The translations under genes and the position numbers were made by a program. From the NCBI RefSeq assembly GCF_002410825.1, contig NZ_DHOS01000032.1, positions 47,721 to 111,720 on the forward strand: 64,000 nt of DNA, written 5' to 3'. Source of the DNA: Proteiniphilum sp. UBA5384. GTDB taxonomy: Bacteria > Bacteroidota > Bacteroidia > Bacteroidales > Dysgonomonadaceae. Below are positions 52,656-62,755 of the stretch, in pieces. Position 1 is the stretch's first letter. Every line of letters starts with the position of its first letter. The notes under the pieces are model-generated. The model had not been told where the DNA came from, did not search any database, and worked only from the letters and a program-made list of their open reading frames with translations.

Positions 52656-54686
52656 ATGCATATATTCAAATTTATCATCCTGTCCCTCTCGCTGTCAATG
52701 TTCCTTCTATCATGTGCCCTTTCGCAAGAGAAAGGAAATGGCAGCGGGCAAGAGAGTTATTATAGAGATATCTTTTCCGACACCTGGGTAGCCACGGATG
52801 GTGTCGGCAGGGAGATGCCTGATCACCAGAAAGTAGGTGATCTGAAAAAAGATCAGCGAAGGGTGGTCGGGATCTTCTATATCACATGGCATACACAGGG
52901 GCTTGCAAACCTGGAACAACCCTACAATGCGGATGTGACTAAAATATTGGAAAAAGATCCCTCTGCCCGACTCAAAGCAGACCATCCATTATGGTACACC
53001 AACTCTTATCATTGGGGAGAACCGGAAATGGGTTATTTCCTGAGTCAGGACGACTATGTGATCCGCAAGGATATGTCGATGCTCGCCGACGCCGGAGTGG
53101 ACGTGCTCATCATGGATGTGACCAACGCGGTCAGATACTGGGATGAATGGGATGTCACTTTCCGTATCATGCAAGAAATGAAGAAAGAGGGAAACAAAGT
53201 GCCTCAATTCGCATTCTGGTCCTTTAACGGCCCTGCTATCACAGTAGTGCAAGACCTCTACGACAGGATTTACAAAGAGGACAAGTACAGAGACCTCTGG
53301 TTTTACTGGGATGGCAAGCCATTGTTGCTCTATAACGGAACACCGTCATTAGATGCCAACAGGGGAGGGATCCAGCATCCCAATCCCCATTATGACCCGG
53401 CCGCGGCCACAGACCCTGCGCATCCTCATTACCAGGATCCCGATTATGCGGAGGAATTTTATCAGGACTACACCAAAGAAGTAAAAGAGTTCTTCACCCT
53501 GCGTACCATGTGGTGGGGATACTATGAATGGGGCGGAAAACGGTTTGTCGGTACTGAAGATAACTGGAGTTTCGGTTACAGTATGGCAGATCCTCGTGTG
53601 AAGAGCCTTCCTCCCGAAGAACTTCTCTCATTGCATAATGGCAAAAGGGAGCAGGCAGCGGTCACTACGGCACAGCACCCTGTCACCATGACCAATGAGA
53701 ATATGGGAGTAGGAAAATCATGGTCCAGGGAATTCGGCCAACCCGAATTGAATGAGCAGGACATGCCCAAATCAGCTTATGTGCCATGGCTGGGAAAAGA
53801 GGTAGAGAATCCGACAGACTACGGCATCTATTTTCAGGAAAGATGGGATGAAGCGTTGGAAGCCAATCCCGAATTCCTGTATATTAACGACTGGAATGAG
53901 TGGACTGCCGGCAAATATCATCCCGAGGGAGGAAAAACCACTCCCTGGTTGGGTAGGGATAATCCTTTCTTTTTTGTAGACCAGTACAATGCCGAATTCA
54001 ACCGGGGTATTCATCCCATGAAAGGGGGTTATACCGATAACTATTATATGCAAATGGCACAAAATATCAGGCGGTATAAGGGCGCTCGTCCGATTCCAGA
54101 ACAAAAGGGGTTTGATAAAATCAAAGTTGATGGGAAATTCAATGACTGGAAAAAAATCAGGAATGAATTCAGGGATACCCGCGGAGACACCTACCACAGG
54201 GATGCGATTGGTTATGCCGGAATCAGGTATACCAACAATTCGGGCAGGAATGATATCATCACCAGCAAAGTCGCAGTGGGAAAAGAATATATCTATTTCT
54301 ACGTGGAAACGACAGAACCCCTTACACCACATACCGATAGCAACTGGATGCTCTTGCTGATAGATGCCGACAACAACTCCGAAACAGGATGGTATGGCTA
54401 TGATTATATAGTTAACCAAAATGTGAAGAGTGAAAACCTGACAACCCTGATGAAATATGACGGCCAACAGTGGATTGAAGCCGGTGACCTTGCTTACCAC
54501 TATGCAGGTAACGAAATGGAAATCGAGATTCCTCGCAGCCTGATGAATATCAGCCGGGATCAACTGGTGATCGACTTTAAATGGAGTGATAACCCGGAGG
54601 AACTGGCATATCCTATTTCCTTCTGCTTGAACGGAGATACAGCTCCCAACAGAAGATTCAATTACAGGTTGATCTGGAAAAAATAA
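52656..54686 (+). CDS. GH71/GH99-like protein with C-terminal CBM9-like domain
   Basis: The start at 52656 (MHIFKFIILSL) is preferred, since the open frame upstream consists of the tandem repeat. 676 residues with signal and lipobox (FLLSC). The barrel part (about 45-450) has VVGIFYITWHTQG, ADAGVDVLIMDVTNAV, FAFWSFNGP, MWWGYYEWGGKR and YINDWNEWTAGKYHPEGG, the last resembling the WNEWGEG catalytic region of GH99-like families. The C-terminal about 190 residues (VDGKFNDWKKIRNEFRDTRG) look like a CBM9-type sugar-binding sandwich. The substrate is unknown; location between GH106 and SusC suggests action on the same glycan. Confidence 0.72.
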   Translation: MHIFKFIILSLSLSMFLLSCALSQEKGNGSGQESYYRDIFSDTWVATDGVGREMPDHQKVGDLKKDQRRVVGIFYITWHTQGLANLEQPYNADVTKILEKDPSARLKADHPLWYTNSYHWGEPEMGYFLSQDDYVIRKDMSMLADAGVDVLIMDVTNAVRYWDEWDVTFRIMQEMKKEGNKVPQFAFWSFNGPAITVVQDLYDRIYKEDKYRDLWFYWDGKPLLLYNGTPSLDANRGGIQHPNPHYDPAAATDPAHPHYQDPDYAEEFYQDYTKEVKEFFTLRTMWWGYYEWGGKRFVGTEDNWSFGYSMADPRVKSLPPEELLSLHNGKREQAAVTTAQHPVTMTNENMGVGKSWSREFGQPELNEQDMPKSAYVPWLGKEVENPTDYGIYFQERWDEALEANPEFLYINDWNEWTAGKYHPEGGKTTPWLGRDNPFFFVDQYNAEFNRGIHPMKGGYTDNYYMQMAQNIRRYKGARPIPEQKGFDKIKVDGKFNDWKKIRNEFRDTRGDTYHRDAIGYAGIRYTNNSGRNDIITSKVAVGKEYIYFYVETTEPLTPHTDSNWMLLLIDADNNSETGWYGYDYIVNQNVKSENLTTLMKYDGQQWIEAGDLAYHYAGNEMEIEIPRSLMNISRDQLVIDFKWSDNPEELAYPISFCLNGDTAPNRRFNYRLIWKK

Positions 54687-55078
54687 AATAAATATGTGAA
54701 TCAGTATTAAAAAAATCAGATAAATGAATGTGATGGCGGTTTTCCCCCATCGTATGAAATGTTTTGCTCACATCTTTACACTGTGTATAACAATTGATCA
54801 ATAGTTTGAAAAACTGCTACGTTCGCAATGGCTGTACCATCAGCATGTCAGTGATGTGCAGATTATATTTTCATCACATATTTTTGTTAAATATCATCCA
54901 TCTCACCTCTTAAATCATTTTGTATATTAAAAATTAATATTCACACACTATAATTGTATTATGTTAATCAAAAATATCATATTTAGTATGATTGAAAGGG
55001 CAAAGAGCAAGGCTTGACTAACAGTCAAAATATCAACACATTAAACAACTGTACTTATTTATCTAAACAAGTGAAAGA
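54687..55078. other. 392-base intergenic region before the PUL 2 susC
   Basis: AT-rich, no gene supported. It contains one good -7-like element TATTTTTG at 54879-54886, with GTG in place of TTG 20 bases upstream. It could allow separate transcription of susC-susD with a leader of about 185 bases. No hairpin with a T-run was seen after the GH99-like gene. Confidence 0.45.
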
Positions 55079-58000
55079 ATGAAAAGTAGAAAGCACATTT
55101 ACGTTGTATTCGCACTTCTCCTTTTTCCGCTGTATCTGTTTGCCCAGCAACAGGTCACGGTGAAGGGAAAAGTAATAGAAGCAGGAACTGACGAACCTTT
55201 ACCGGGTGTCAGTGTACTGGTAGACAAATCTACAAGAGGAGTCATAACCGATTTGGACGGAACTTTTGAAATTAAAGTGACTCCTTCCGAAAAATTGATA
55301 TTTTCATTTTTGGGTATGCAGAGCCAATCTGTGCACGTAAACAATGAAACTTTTTTCGAAATAAAGATGCTACCACAAACCAGTGAGTTGGATGAGGTTA
55401 CCGTCGTAGCTTTCGGAAAACAGAAAAAGGAGAGTGTGATTGCATCCGTCTCCACCGTTAAACCATCGGATTTGAAAGTACCTTCCAGCAACCTAACCAC
55501 AGCCTTTGCGGGAAGAATTGCCGGACTGATTTCCTATCAACGGACCGGGGAGCCTGGACAGGACAACGCCCAGTTTTTTATCCGCGGGGTAACAAGTTTC
55601 GGAACCGGGAAAGTAGATCCGCTCATTTTGATTGACGGGGTAGAAATGACCACGGAAGACCTTTCACGTCTGACCACAGACGACATCGCAAGTTTCTCCA
55701 TCATGAAAGATGCCAACGCAACCGCCCTGTATGGCGCGCGCGGCGCAAACGGGGTAATCCTTGTCACTACCAAAGAAGGACGCGAAGGAAGCGCGAAAGT
55801 GCAGTTCAGGGCAGAAGGTTCATTCTCTTCCCCAACGGACAATATCAAGTTGGCCGATCCCGTCACTTTCATGAAGCTTCATAATGAAGCCGTCCGGACA
55901 AGAACACCCGAAACACGGCTCCCATACGATGAAAAGAAAATCAATTATACGGAAAGGGGTATCGATCCGGTACTCTATCCGGCCGTGGATTGGCAGGATT
56001 TGCTGTTTGACAAAAACACTTTTAACCAACGCTACAACCTGAATATCAGCGGTGGAGGAAAAATTGCCAAATACTATATAGCAGGCTCGTACACGCGGGA
56101 CATGGGGATATTGAAAGTTGATAAACGGCAAAACTTCAACAATAACATCAAAATCAACAAATACTCCCTGCGTTCAAACGTGAACGTGAATTTGACCCCG
56201 ACAACTGAAGCAATAGTCCGTCTAAACGGCGTTTTCGACGATTACCAGGGACCGCTGGACGGAGGAACGGCCATGTATAACAAAGCCGTGCTGGCAAATC
56301 CCGTTTATTTCCTGCCCTATTACGAACCGGATGCAGCCCACATACATACCAAACACATCCTTTTTGGCAACACCGCATCGGGAGACTACCTGAACCCTTA
56401 TGCTGATCTGCTGAAAGGGTATAAATCGAATGACCGCTCTTCGATGTATGTACAGTTTGAACTGAAACAAAATTTCGATTTTATCACAAAAGGCCTTTCG
56501 GCAAGGGCGATGCTCAATGTCAACCGGTTCGCCCAATTAGAGGTGAGGCGACAATATACTCCGTTTTATTATGCCATGTCAGAGACCCTTTCCAAGGAAC
56601 ACCTGTTGACCGCATTGAACCCTGATGGCGGAACGGACTACCTCGACTATGTGCCGGGGGACCGGGAAATGGAAAACACCATGTATTTCGAAGGAGCCGC
56701 GCAGTATAATAAGACCATAGCCAAAAAACATTCCGTTAGTGGTTTGCTGGTAGGAACGGTACGGGAAAAAAAGAACAATACATACAACACGCTGCAACTA
56801 TCACTTCCATTCCGCAATGCAGGTCTGGCCGGCAGGGCGACCTACAGCTACGACGACCGCTATTTTTTCGAAGGGAACTTCGGTTATAACGGGTCGGAAC
56901 GGTTTGCCCAAAACGAACGGTGGGGATTTTTCCCCTCCGCGGGAATCGGTTGGATCGTATCCAACGAAGCGTTCATGAAACCTTTCGAGAAGACCATCTC
57001 AAAATTGAAATTGAAAGCAACGTACGGATTAGTGGGCAATGATCAGATCGGGAGTGACAGCGACCGGTTTTATTATTTGTCGGAAGTAAACATGAGCGAT
57101 GGCGGCAGGGGTATTTCGTTTGGCGACACGTGGGGATACAACCGCCCGGGAATTTCCATATCGCGTTACGAAGATTTCAACATTACCTGGGAAGTCAGCA
57201 AAAAAAGTAACCTGGGACTGGAACTCAATTTGTGGAACAGTCTGGAACTCCAGGTAGATTATTTTACCGAAAAGCGGAGCAAGATACTGCAAACCCGGGC
57301 GGATATCCCTACCTCAATGGGATTACAGGCTACGCCCAAAGCGAATATAGGCAAGGCAAGCGGGGACGGTGTAGAAGTATCCTTAGACTATAACAAATCC
57401 TTCACGCCCGACTTATGGGCCGTATTGAGGGGGAACTTCACGTATGCCACGAGCAAATACGATCTGTATGAAGAATCCGACTATTCGGCAACACCGTGGC
57501 GTTCGCATGTCGGACAAAAGATATCGCAAAGATGGGGGTATATTGCCGAACGCTTGTTCCTGGACGACGAGGAAGTAAAGAATTCGCCCACCCAGACGTT
57601 CGGAGAATATAGTGCCGGAGATATCAAATATAAAGACATCAACAAAGACGGGAAGATTGACGAAAACGACATGGTGCCAATCGGATACCCCACCACTCCT
57701 GAAATAATTTACGGATTCGGCCTTTCCGCCGGTTACAAGAACTTTGATTTCTCGGTTTTCTTCCAGGGATCCGCACGCTCTTCCTTTTGGATCAGTCCCG
57801 GAAGTATAGCACCGTTTGTAGCCGGAAGTACGAACATTACAACCCGCACAAATAACAGGGCATTGCTGCAGGAAATAGCCGACGACCATTGGTCGGAAGA
57901 CAACCGCGACATTTACGCATTTTGGCCGCGATTATCGGAAACGACTATCAGTAATAACAATCAAACCAGTACATGGTGGATGCGGGACGGGGCGTTCCTG

Positions 58001-58204
58001 CGACTGAAAACGGCGGAAATAGGGTATACCTTTCCCAAGAAAATGATAAAACCATATCACATGTCAAATATCCGCGTTTATGTTTCGGGGAGTAACCTGC
58101 TTGTTTTTAGCAAATTCAAATTATGGGATATCGAGCAAGCCGGAAATGCGTTTAATTATCCCTTGCAACGGGTAATAAATGTTGGAATTAATGTTGAATT
58201 TTAA
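55079..58204 (+). CDS. SusC/RagA-family TonB-dependent transporter (PUL 2)
   Basis: 1041 residues with a Sec signal (LYLFAQQQ), a carboxypeptidase regulatory-like domain (about 25-105, VKGKVIEAGTDEPLPGVSV), a plug (about 110-240; LTTAFAGRIAGLISYQ, DPLILIDGVEM, SIMKDANATALYGARGANGVILVTTK) and a 22-strand-type barrel ending VGINVEF. It is the outer-membrane importer of the rhamnose-glycan PUL, working with the SusD gene 16 bases downstream. It differs clearly from the PUL 1 SusC in sequence and length, so the two take different substrates. Confidence 0.95.
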   Translation: MKSRKHIYVVFALLLFPLYLFAQQQVTVKGKVIEAGTDEPLPGVSVLVDKSTRGVITDLDGTFEIKVTPSEKLIFSFLGMQSQSVHVNNETFFEIKMLPQTSELDEVTVVAFGKQKKESVIASVSTVKPSDLKVPSSNLTTAFAGRIAGLISYQRTGEPGQDNAQFFIRGVTSFGTGKVDPLILIDGVEMTTEDLSRLTTDDIASFSIMKDANATALYGARGANGVILVTTKEGREGSAKVQFRAEGSFSSPTDNIKLADPVTFMKLHNEAVRTRTPETRLPYDEKKINYTERGIDPVLYPAVDWQDLLFDKNTFNQRYNLNISGGGKIAKYYIAGSYTRDMGILKVDKRQNFNNNIKINKYSLRSNVNVNLTPTTEAIVRLNGVFDDYQGPLDGGTAMYNKAVLANPVYFLPYYEPDAAHIHTKHILFGNTASGDYLNPYADLLKGYKSNDRSSMYVQFELKQNFDFITKGLSARAMLNVNRFAQLEVRRQYTPFYYAMSETLSKEHLLTALNPDGGTDYLDYVPGDREMENTMYFEGAAQYNKTIAKKHSVSGLLVGTVREKKNNTYNTLQLSLPFRNAGLAGRATYSYDDRYFFEGNFGYNGSERFAQNERWGFFPSAGIGWIVSNEAFMKPFEKTISKLKLKATYGLVGNDQIGSDSDRFYYLSEVNMSDGGRGISFGDTWGYNRPGISISRYEDFNITWEVSKKSNLGLELNLWNSLELQVDYFTEKRSKILQTRADIPTSMGLQATPKANIGKASGDGVEVSLDYNKSFTPDLWAVLRGNFTYATSKYDLYEESDYSATPWRSHVGQKISQRWGYIAERLFLDDEEVKNSPTQTFGEYSAGDIKYKDINKDGKIDENDMVPIGYPTTPEIIYGFGLSAGYKNFDFSVFFQGSARSSFWISPGSIAPFVAGSTNITTRTNNRALLQEIADDHWSEDNRDIYAFWPRLSETTISNNNQTSTWWMRDGAFLRLKTAEIGYTFPKKMIKPYHMSNIRVYVSGSNLLVFSKFKLWDIEQAGNAFNYPLQRVINVGINVEF

Positions 58205-58220
58205 TTAGACAAGCACGAAA

Positions 58221-60134
58221 ATGAAAAGAATAGCCAATACATTCAGATTCTTTGTTATACTCGCCGGTATAACTTTATTACACAACTGCTCAGATTACCT
58301 GGACGTTGTTCCAGATGGCGTGGCGACAATCGACAACGCCTTTTCCAACCGTATCAATGCAGAAAAATACCTCTTTTCCTGCTACAACATGATCCCGAAT
58401 CAAAACGATCCATTTACTTATCCCGGTAATTTTGGATCTGATGAAATCTGGTGCAACACTGTCAGGGGAAATTTAAATGCCCGAAGCGGAGTACAAATTG
58501 CCATGAACAATCAAAATGCATCTGATCCCTATCAAAATTACTGGGACGGAAGACGCGACGGCCGGAATTTATGGGTAGGCATCCGCGATTGTAATATTTT
58601 TCTGGAAAATATCGAAAAAGTTCCCGATCTGGAAGCTTGGGAACGGGTACGTTGGGTATCGGAAGTAAAATTCATCAAAGCCTACCTGCATTTCTTCCTG
58701 TTACAATTGTATGGGCCCATTCCCATTGTGGATACCAATCTTTCCGTCAATTCCGACCCGGAAACGGTGAGGGTATATCGTGAACCGGTTGAAACCGTCA
58801 TCGACTATGTGGTAAACCTTTTGGATGAATCCATGGAAAACCTGCCCGATAAAATTGAGGAAACCATCACGGAAATGGGACGTATAACCAAGCCGATAGC
58901 CGCTTCCGTAAAGGCCAAAGCTCTGGTTTGGGCGGCCAGTCCGTTGCTCAACGGAAATTCCATGTACGCCAATTTCAAGGATAAACGGGGCGTGCAATTA
59001 TTCCCGACACAGGCAGACAATACGAAATGGGAAAAGGCGCTGGCGGCAATTACCGATGCCATCGATATCTGCCAGGAAAACGGCCATGCCTTGTATCATT
59101 TCAAGAAAGGACCGGAAACAATGTCAGACACCACAGTCCTGAAATATACCCTTCGGGGGGCTGTCAGCGAAAGGCCGATGAATGATAACAACGAAGTTAT
59201 CTGGGCACATCCGGCATATACGCTTGCAAACCAATTCCAGAATTATTGCACGCCCAAGTTCTTTGCGACCTATGGCGGGACTTCGGAACTGGGCGCTACC
59301 TTGAAAGTAGCCGAACAATATTATACCAATCACGGGATACCGATTGATGAAGATCCTTCATGGAATTATAGTCAACGTTATGTAATGAGAAAAGATACGG
59401 GTGATTTCCACAAATATTACATCAGCAAAGGTGAATCCACGGCGAATCTGAATTATTACCGCGAACCCCGTTTTTACGCTCATTTGGCTTTTGACAGGAG
59501 CTTATACGAGATGTTGGCCCAAAAAGAGAGCGAAGCAATTGTCATTAAGAACCGGAGTGGAGAAAGCCATGGCGTTTTTTACAATGATTCATACATCATA
59601 ACCGGCTATTTTATCAAGAAACTGGTAAGTTTCCGATCGGCTACCACAACGACGTCCCCCACTCCATGGCGATTCTCGATTCCCAATATCCGGTTAAGTG
59701 ATTTGTACCTTCTCCGTGCCGAGGCGTTGAACGAAATCAAGGAATCACCGGATAACGATGTTTACCAATGGGTAGACAGTATCCGTATCCGGGCGGGCTT
59801 GGAAGGTGTAGTTGATTCCTGGAACAAATATTCTAATATTCCCGCAAAACCGAGGACCAAAGAAGGAATGCGTGAAATCATCAAACGGGAACGGATGATT
59901 GAACTGGCATTCGAAGGACAACGGTTCTTCGACCTGCGGCGCTGGAAAGACGCAATGACCTATTTGAACCAACCGGTGCAAGGATGGGATTACCAAAGCG
60001 TAAAAGTCGAGGAATACTATAATATTGTCACCTATTTCAATAAACGGAATTTCAAGAGCAAAGACTATCTATGGCCAATATATACCACGGCAATTATAAA
60101 AAATTCGAACTTGGCACAAAACCCGGGATGGTAA
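58221..60134 (+). CDS. SusD/RagB-family glycan-binding lipoprotein (PUL 2)
   Basis: 637 residues, long for SusD. Signal with lipobox (LLHNC), then SDYLDVVPDGVATIDNAFSN typical of mature SusD proteins. Further markers are VKFIKAYLHFFLLQLYGPIPIVDTN, LYLLRAEALNEI, GMREIIKRERMIELAFEGQRFFDLRRW and YLWPI at the C-terminus. It covers the SusC barrel at the cell surface and binds the imported oligosaccharide. It directly follows susC and is followed 31 bases later by a DUF5000-type lipoprotein. Confidence 0.95.
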   Translation: MKRIANTFRFFVILAGITLLHNCSDYLDVVPDGVATIDNAFSNRINAEKYLFSCYNMIPNQNDPFTYPGNFGSDEIWCNTVRGNLNARSGVQIAMNNQNASDPYQNYWDGRRDGRNLWVGIRDCNIFLENIEKVPDLEAWERVRWVSEVKFIKAYLHFFLLQLYGPIPIVDTNLSVNSDPETVRVYREPVETVIDYVVNLLDESMENLPDKIEETITEMGRITKPIAASVKAKALVWAASPLLNGNSMYANFKDKRGVQLFPTQADNTKWEKALAAITDAIDICQENGHALYHFKKGPETMSDTTVLKYTLRGAVSERPMNDNNEVIWAHPAYTLANQFQNYCTPKFFATYGGTSELGATLKVAEQYYTNHGIPIDEDPSWNYSQRYVMRKDTGDFHKYYISKGESTANLNYYREPRFYAHLAFDRSLYEMLAQKESEAIVIKNRSGESHGVFYNDSYIITGYFIKKLVSFRSATTTTSPTPWRFSIPNIRLSDLYLLRAEALNEIKESPDNDVYQWVDSIRIRAGLEGVVDSWNKYSNIPAKPRTKEGMREIIKRERMIELAFEGQRFFDLRRWKDAMTYLNQPVQGWDYQSVKVEEYYNIVTYFNKRNFKSKDYLWPIYTTAIIKNSNLAQNPGW

Positions 60135-60165
60135 ATAATCTCAATGATTGAAAAATATAGATGAT

Positions 60166-61407
60166 ATGAAACGAAAAAATATACATTTAAAAAGGCTATT
60201 TTATTACATCGGATTTCTATCCGTAATACTGGTATTGATAATAGCCTGCGATGAAGATAAAATAGGGCAATACCCCACAGACGGTACTTCGCCTTCAACC
60301 ATTACCAATATCCGGGTAGAGGCATTGCCCGGTGGAGCGAAAATAAGCTATGATCTCCCGAACGAAACGGATATCTCTTACGTCACCTGTGAATATATGG
60401 TTAAAGGCGAGAAAAAAGTTGCCCGTTCATCCATTTACAACAACTACATCATGGTGGAAGGATTAGGCGAGGTAGACCCTTGCGCATTTACGCTCTATCT
60501 GGTGGATCACAGTGAAAATAAGTCAGCCGCCCTCGCCGGATCATTCACACCATTGGAACCGCCCTATCAGACAATATTCAAATCCATCACCATGGAACCC
60601 GATTTCGGAGGCGTGGTTGTGAGGTGGCAAAACGAAACCAATGCGTTGATCGGTGCCTTTTTGTACGCGGTAAACGACAGCACGAAAGAATGGGAAGAAT
60701 ACAATCTGGTTTATTCCACAACCACTGAAGCCAAATACTCCATCAGAGGATACAATACCGACGAGCGCAAATTCGGCGTAAAACTGATAGACCGGTATGG
60801 CAATCTTTCCGATACAGTAATAGTATCCGCTGTTCCGTTATACGAGAAGGAACTGGATAAAAAGAAGTTTTCGAACGGTCATTTATTGGGAGATAATTAC
60901 ACGTCGTACCAGAATCGTCCGATTGGAAACATCTGGGATGGAAGTTTAAGCGTAATATGGCATACAGACCCCGCCGGAGGTTTTACGCCTCCTCAAAACT
61001 TCACGATTGACTTGGGGATAGAAGCCCAACTCAGCCGGATAATTCTTTATAATAGAGGGGAGCATAATTCTTATTATTATAATCAACACAATATACATTA
61101 CTTTGAAGTCTGGGGCTGCAAGGAGCTTAGCCATGGCATAAATGACCCCTATTGGAGTGGAAATGATTGGCAGACAGAGTGGGTGCAATTAGGTGATTTT
61201 GAAGTTGTCAAACCATCAGGACTCCCATTAGGACAAATTACTGATGAGGACAAAACCGTTAGTGACGCCGGTTTTGAATTTATATTCGAATCGGGGGTTG
61301 GAGAGATGCGCTATATCCGCTTTGTAGTAAAGGAAACGTGGGCAAGAACGGCAGCTCTGCATATTGCGGAAGTAACCCTATATGGCGATGACGGAATAAG
61401 AGAATAA
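60166..61407 (+). CDS. Surface lipoprotein with DUF4959-DUF5126-DUF5000-like domains
   Basis: The start at 60166 (MKRKNIHLK) is chosen for the signal peptide; a TTG 18 bases earlier opens the frame. 413 residues. Lipobox LVLIIAC, then two fibronectin-like beta domains (about 45-125, ITNIRVEALPGGAKISYDLP; about 125-225) and a C-terminal discoidin-like DUF5000 domain (about 235-410, WDGSLSVIWHTDPAGGFTPPQNFTIDLG and RYIRFVVKETW). Such proteins sit next to SusD and probably act as surface glycan-binding proteins. The C-terminal domain is paralogous to that of the next gene. Confidence 0.78.
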   Translation: MKRKNIHLKRLFYYIGFLSVILVLIIACDEDKIGQYPTDGTSPSTITNIRVEALPGGAKISYDLPNETDISYVTCEYMVKGEKKVARSSIYNNYIMVEGLGEVDPCAFTLYLVDHSENKSAALAGSFTPLEPPYQTIFKSITMEPDFGGVVVRWQNETNALIGAFLYAVNDSTKEWEEYNLVYSTTTEAKYSIRGYNTDERKFGVKLIDRYGNLSDTVIVSAVPLYEKELDKKKFSNGHLLGDNYTSYQNRPIGNIWDGSLSVIWHTDPAGGFTPPQNFTIDLGIEAQLSRIILYNRGEHNSYYYNQHNIHYFEVWGCKELSHGINDPYWSGNDWQTEWVQLGDFEVVKPSGLPLGQITDEDKTVSDAGFEFIFESGVGEMRYIRFVVKETWARTAALHIAEVTLYGDDGIRE

Positions 61408-61470
61408 AAACAGTATCAATGTTTTAATAATCAGAAAAAAATGGATAAACATATACATTTACCTATAGTG

Positions 61471-62700
61471 ATGTCAATCAGAAAAATCTGCCTGATAGTT
61501 TTATCATCCGTCATCTTATTGACAATGATAAAATGCGATGACATGAACAGTATCCACGAGAAATATTACGATTGGGGCGAAGATATCTATACCGGCGTTG
61601 TGGATTCGCTGAAAGCATTTTCCGGATATGAAAAAATCAGGTTTACTTGGGAACTTAATGCCGATCCGCGAATCACAAAAACAGTAATCTACTGGAACCA
61701 ACGCGCCGATTCCATCGTTGTTGATGTGAAACGTACGCAAAGCGGACGATTGCAATTGGCCTATGACCTCGCAGATATAGAAGAAGACAGTTATGTTTTT
61801 GAATTTATCACACGCGACAATGAAGGACATTTTTCCTTACCGGTCGAAGTGCCCGTTGATGTTTACGGTCCCCTTTCCCAACAAACGCTAAGAAATCGTG
61901 GAATAGTTTCCATCACAAAGCAAACCGATGGTTCAATGCTGATTACCTGGGAAGATATCGCCTATCCCACTATCCAGTATGTGACCGTGTATTATGAAAT
62001 TGATGGCGATGAACTGTCTACACAAGTAGAAAACAGTGAGAGTCAGACGATCCTGAACGGATTAAATACGGGTGATATTATAAAAGTTGTCACTACCTAT
62101 TTTCCCGAAAACGCACTGGAAACATTGGATTCTCCCGCAAGGGAATACACCTTGCCTAAATTGGAGAGAGAAATCAATAAGGCAAACTTCTCGATGGTTG
62201 TTTTAGCCGGAGATAATACTTCGGTAAACAATAACCGGCCTCTTTCAAAAATATGGGATGGCTCTGCCACAAATCCGAATATCTTGCACACGGTAGAGAA
62301 TGCCGCGGGATTCAACTTCCCGCATCACTTCACATTCGATATGGGAGTATTGGCTGAAATCAGCCGTTTCCGTATTTGGGCGAGAGCCGATGTCACCGCT
62401 TTCACAGGCCATAGTCCGCGTTATTTTGAAATCTGGGGAACCAACGAGCTGCAAAAAGCCGTTGGCGACAATACTTATTGGGTAACGGATGACTGGAAAG
62501 CCGACTGGGTGCTAATGGGCGACCATGAGATCATAAAACCGACTGCCAACGAGAGTGCCGTATGGGCTGCCGGATGGGAATACGATGTTTCGGAAAGTGC
62601 CGGCAAGGTTCGATATATCCGTCTGGTTATCAATAGTCCCAACTGGCAGGGATCGAACTGCGTGAATATCGGGGAGATAACGTTATGGGGAGATTATTAA
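61471..62700 (+). CDS. Surface lipoprotein with DUF4998 and DUF5000-like domains
   Basis: The ATG at 61441 is also possible, but 61471 (MSIRKICLIVL) begins the signal peptide; about 409 residues. Lipobox-like LLTMIKC. The N-terminal domain (about 30-140) has VVDSLKAFSGYEKIRFTWEL and WNQRADSIVVDV as in DUF4998, a second beta domain follows, and the C-terminal discoidin-like domain (about 230-409) has LSKIWDGSATNPN, PHHFTFDMG and KVRYIRLVINSPNWQG. It is a likely second surface glycan-binding protein of PUL 2. The DUF4998-like part is repeated in the next gene, so modules are shared between neighbours. Confidence 0.78.
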   Translation: MSIRKICLIVLSSVILLTMIKCDDMNSIHEKYYDWGEDIYTGVVDSLKAFSGYEKIRFTWELNADPRITKTVIYWNQRADSIVVDVKRTQSGRLQLAYDLADIEEDSYVFEFITRDNEGHFSLPVEVPVDVYGPLSQQTLRNRGIVSITKQTDGSMLITWEDIAYPTIQYVTVYYEIDGDELSTQVENSESQTILNGLNTGDIIKVVTTYFPENALETLDSPAREYTLPKLEREINKANFSMVVLAGDNTSVNNNRPLSKIWDGSATNPNILHTVENAAGFNFPHHFTFDMGVLAEISRFRIWARADVTAFTGHSPRYFEIWGTNELQKAVGDNTYWVTDDWKADWVLMGDHEIIKPTANESAVWAAGWEYDVSESAGKVRYIRLVINSPNWQGSNCVNIGEITLWGDY

Positions 62701-62755
62701 GCCATTGCTTATCAGACCTCCGACTGGAAATCAATTTTAGCATAAAACATTAAAC

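Noticed and set aside
53772..54563. Long open frame (263 codons) opposite the GH99-like gene
   Set aside because: It lies fully inside a well-supported gene in the opposite direction, has no recognisable motif and no signal or promoter; it is a composition shadow.
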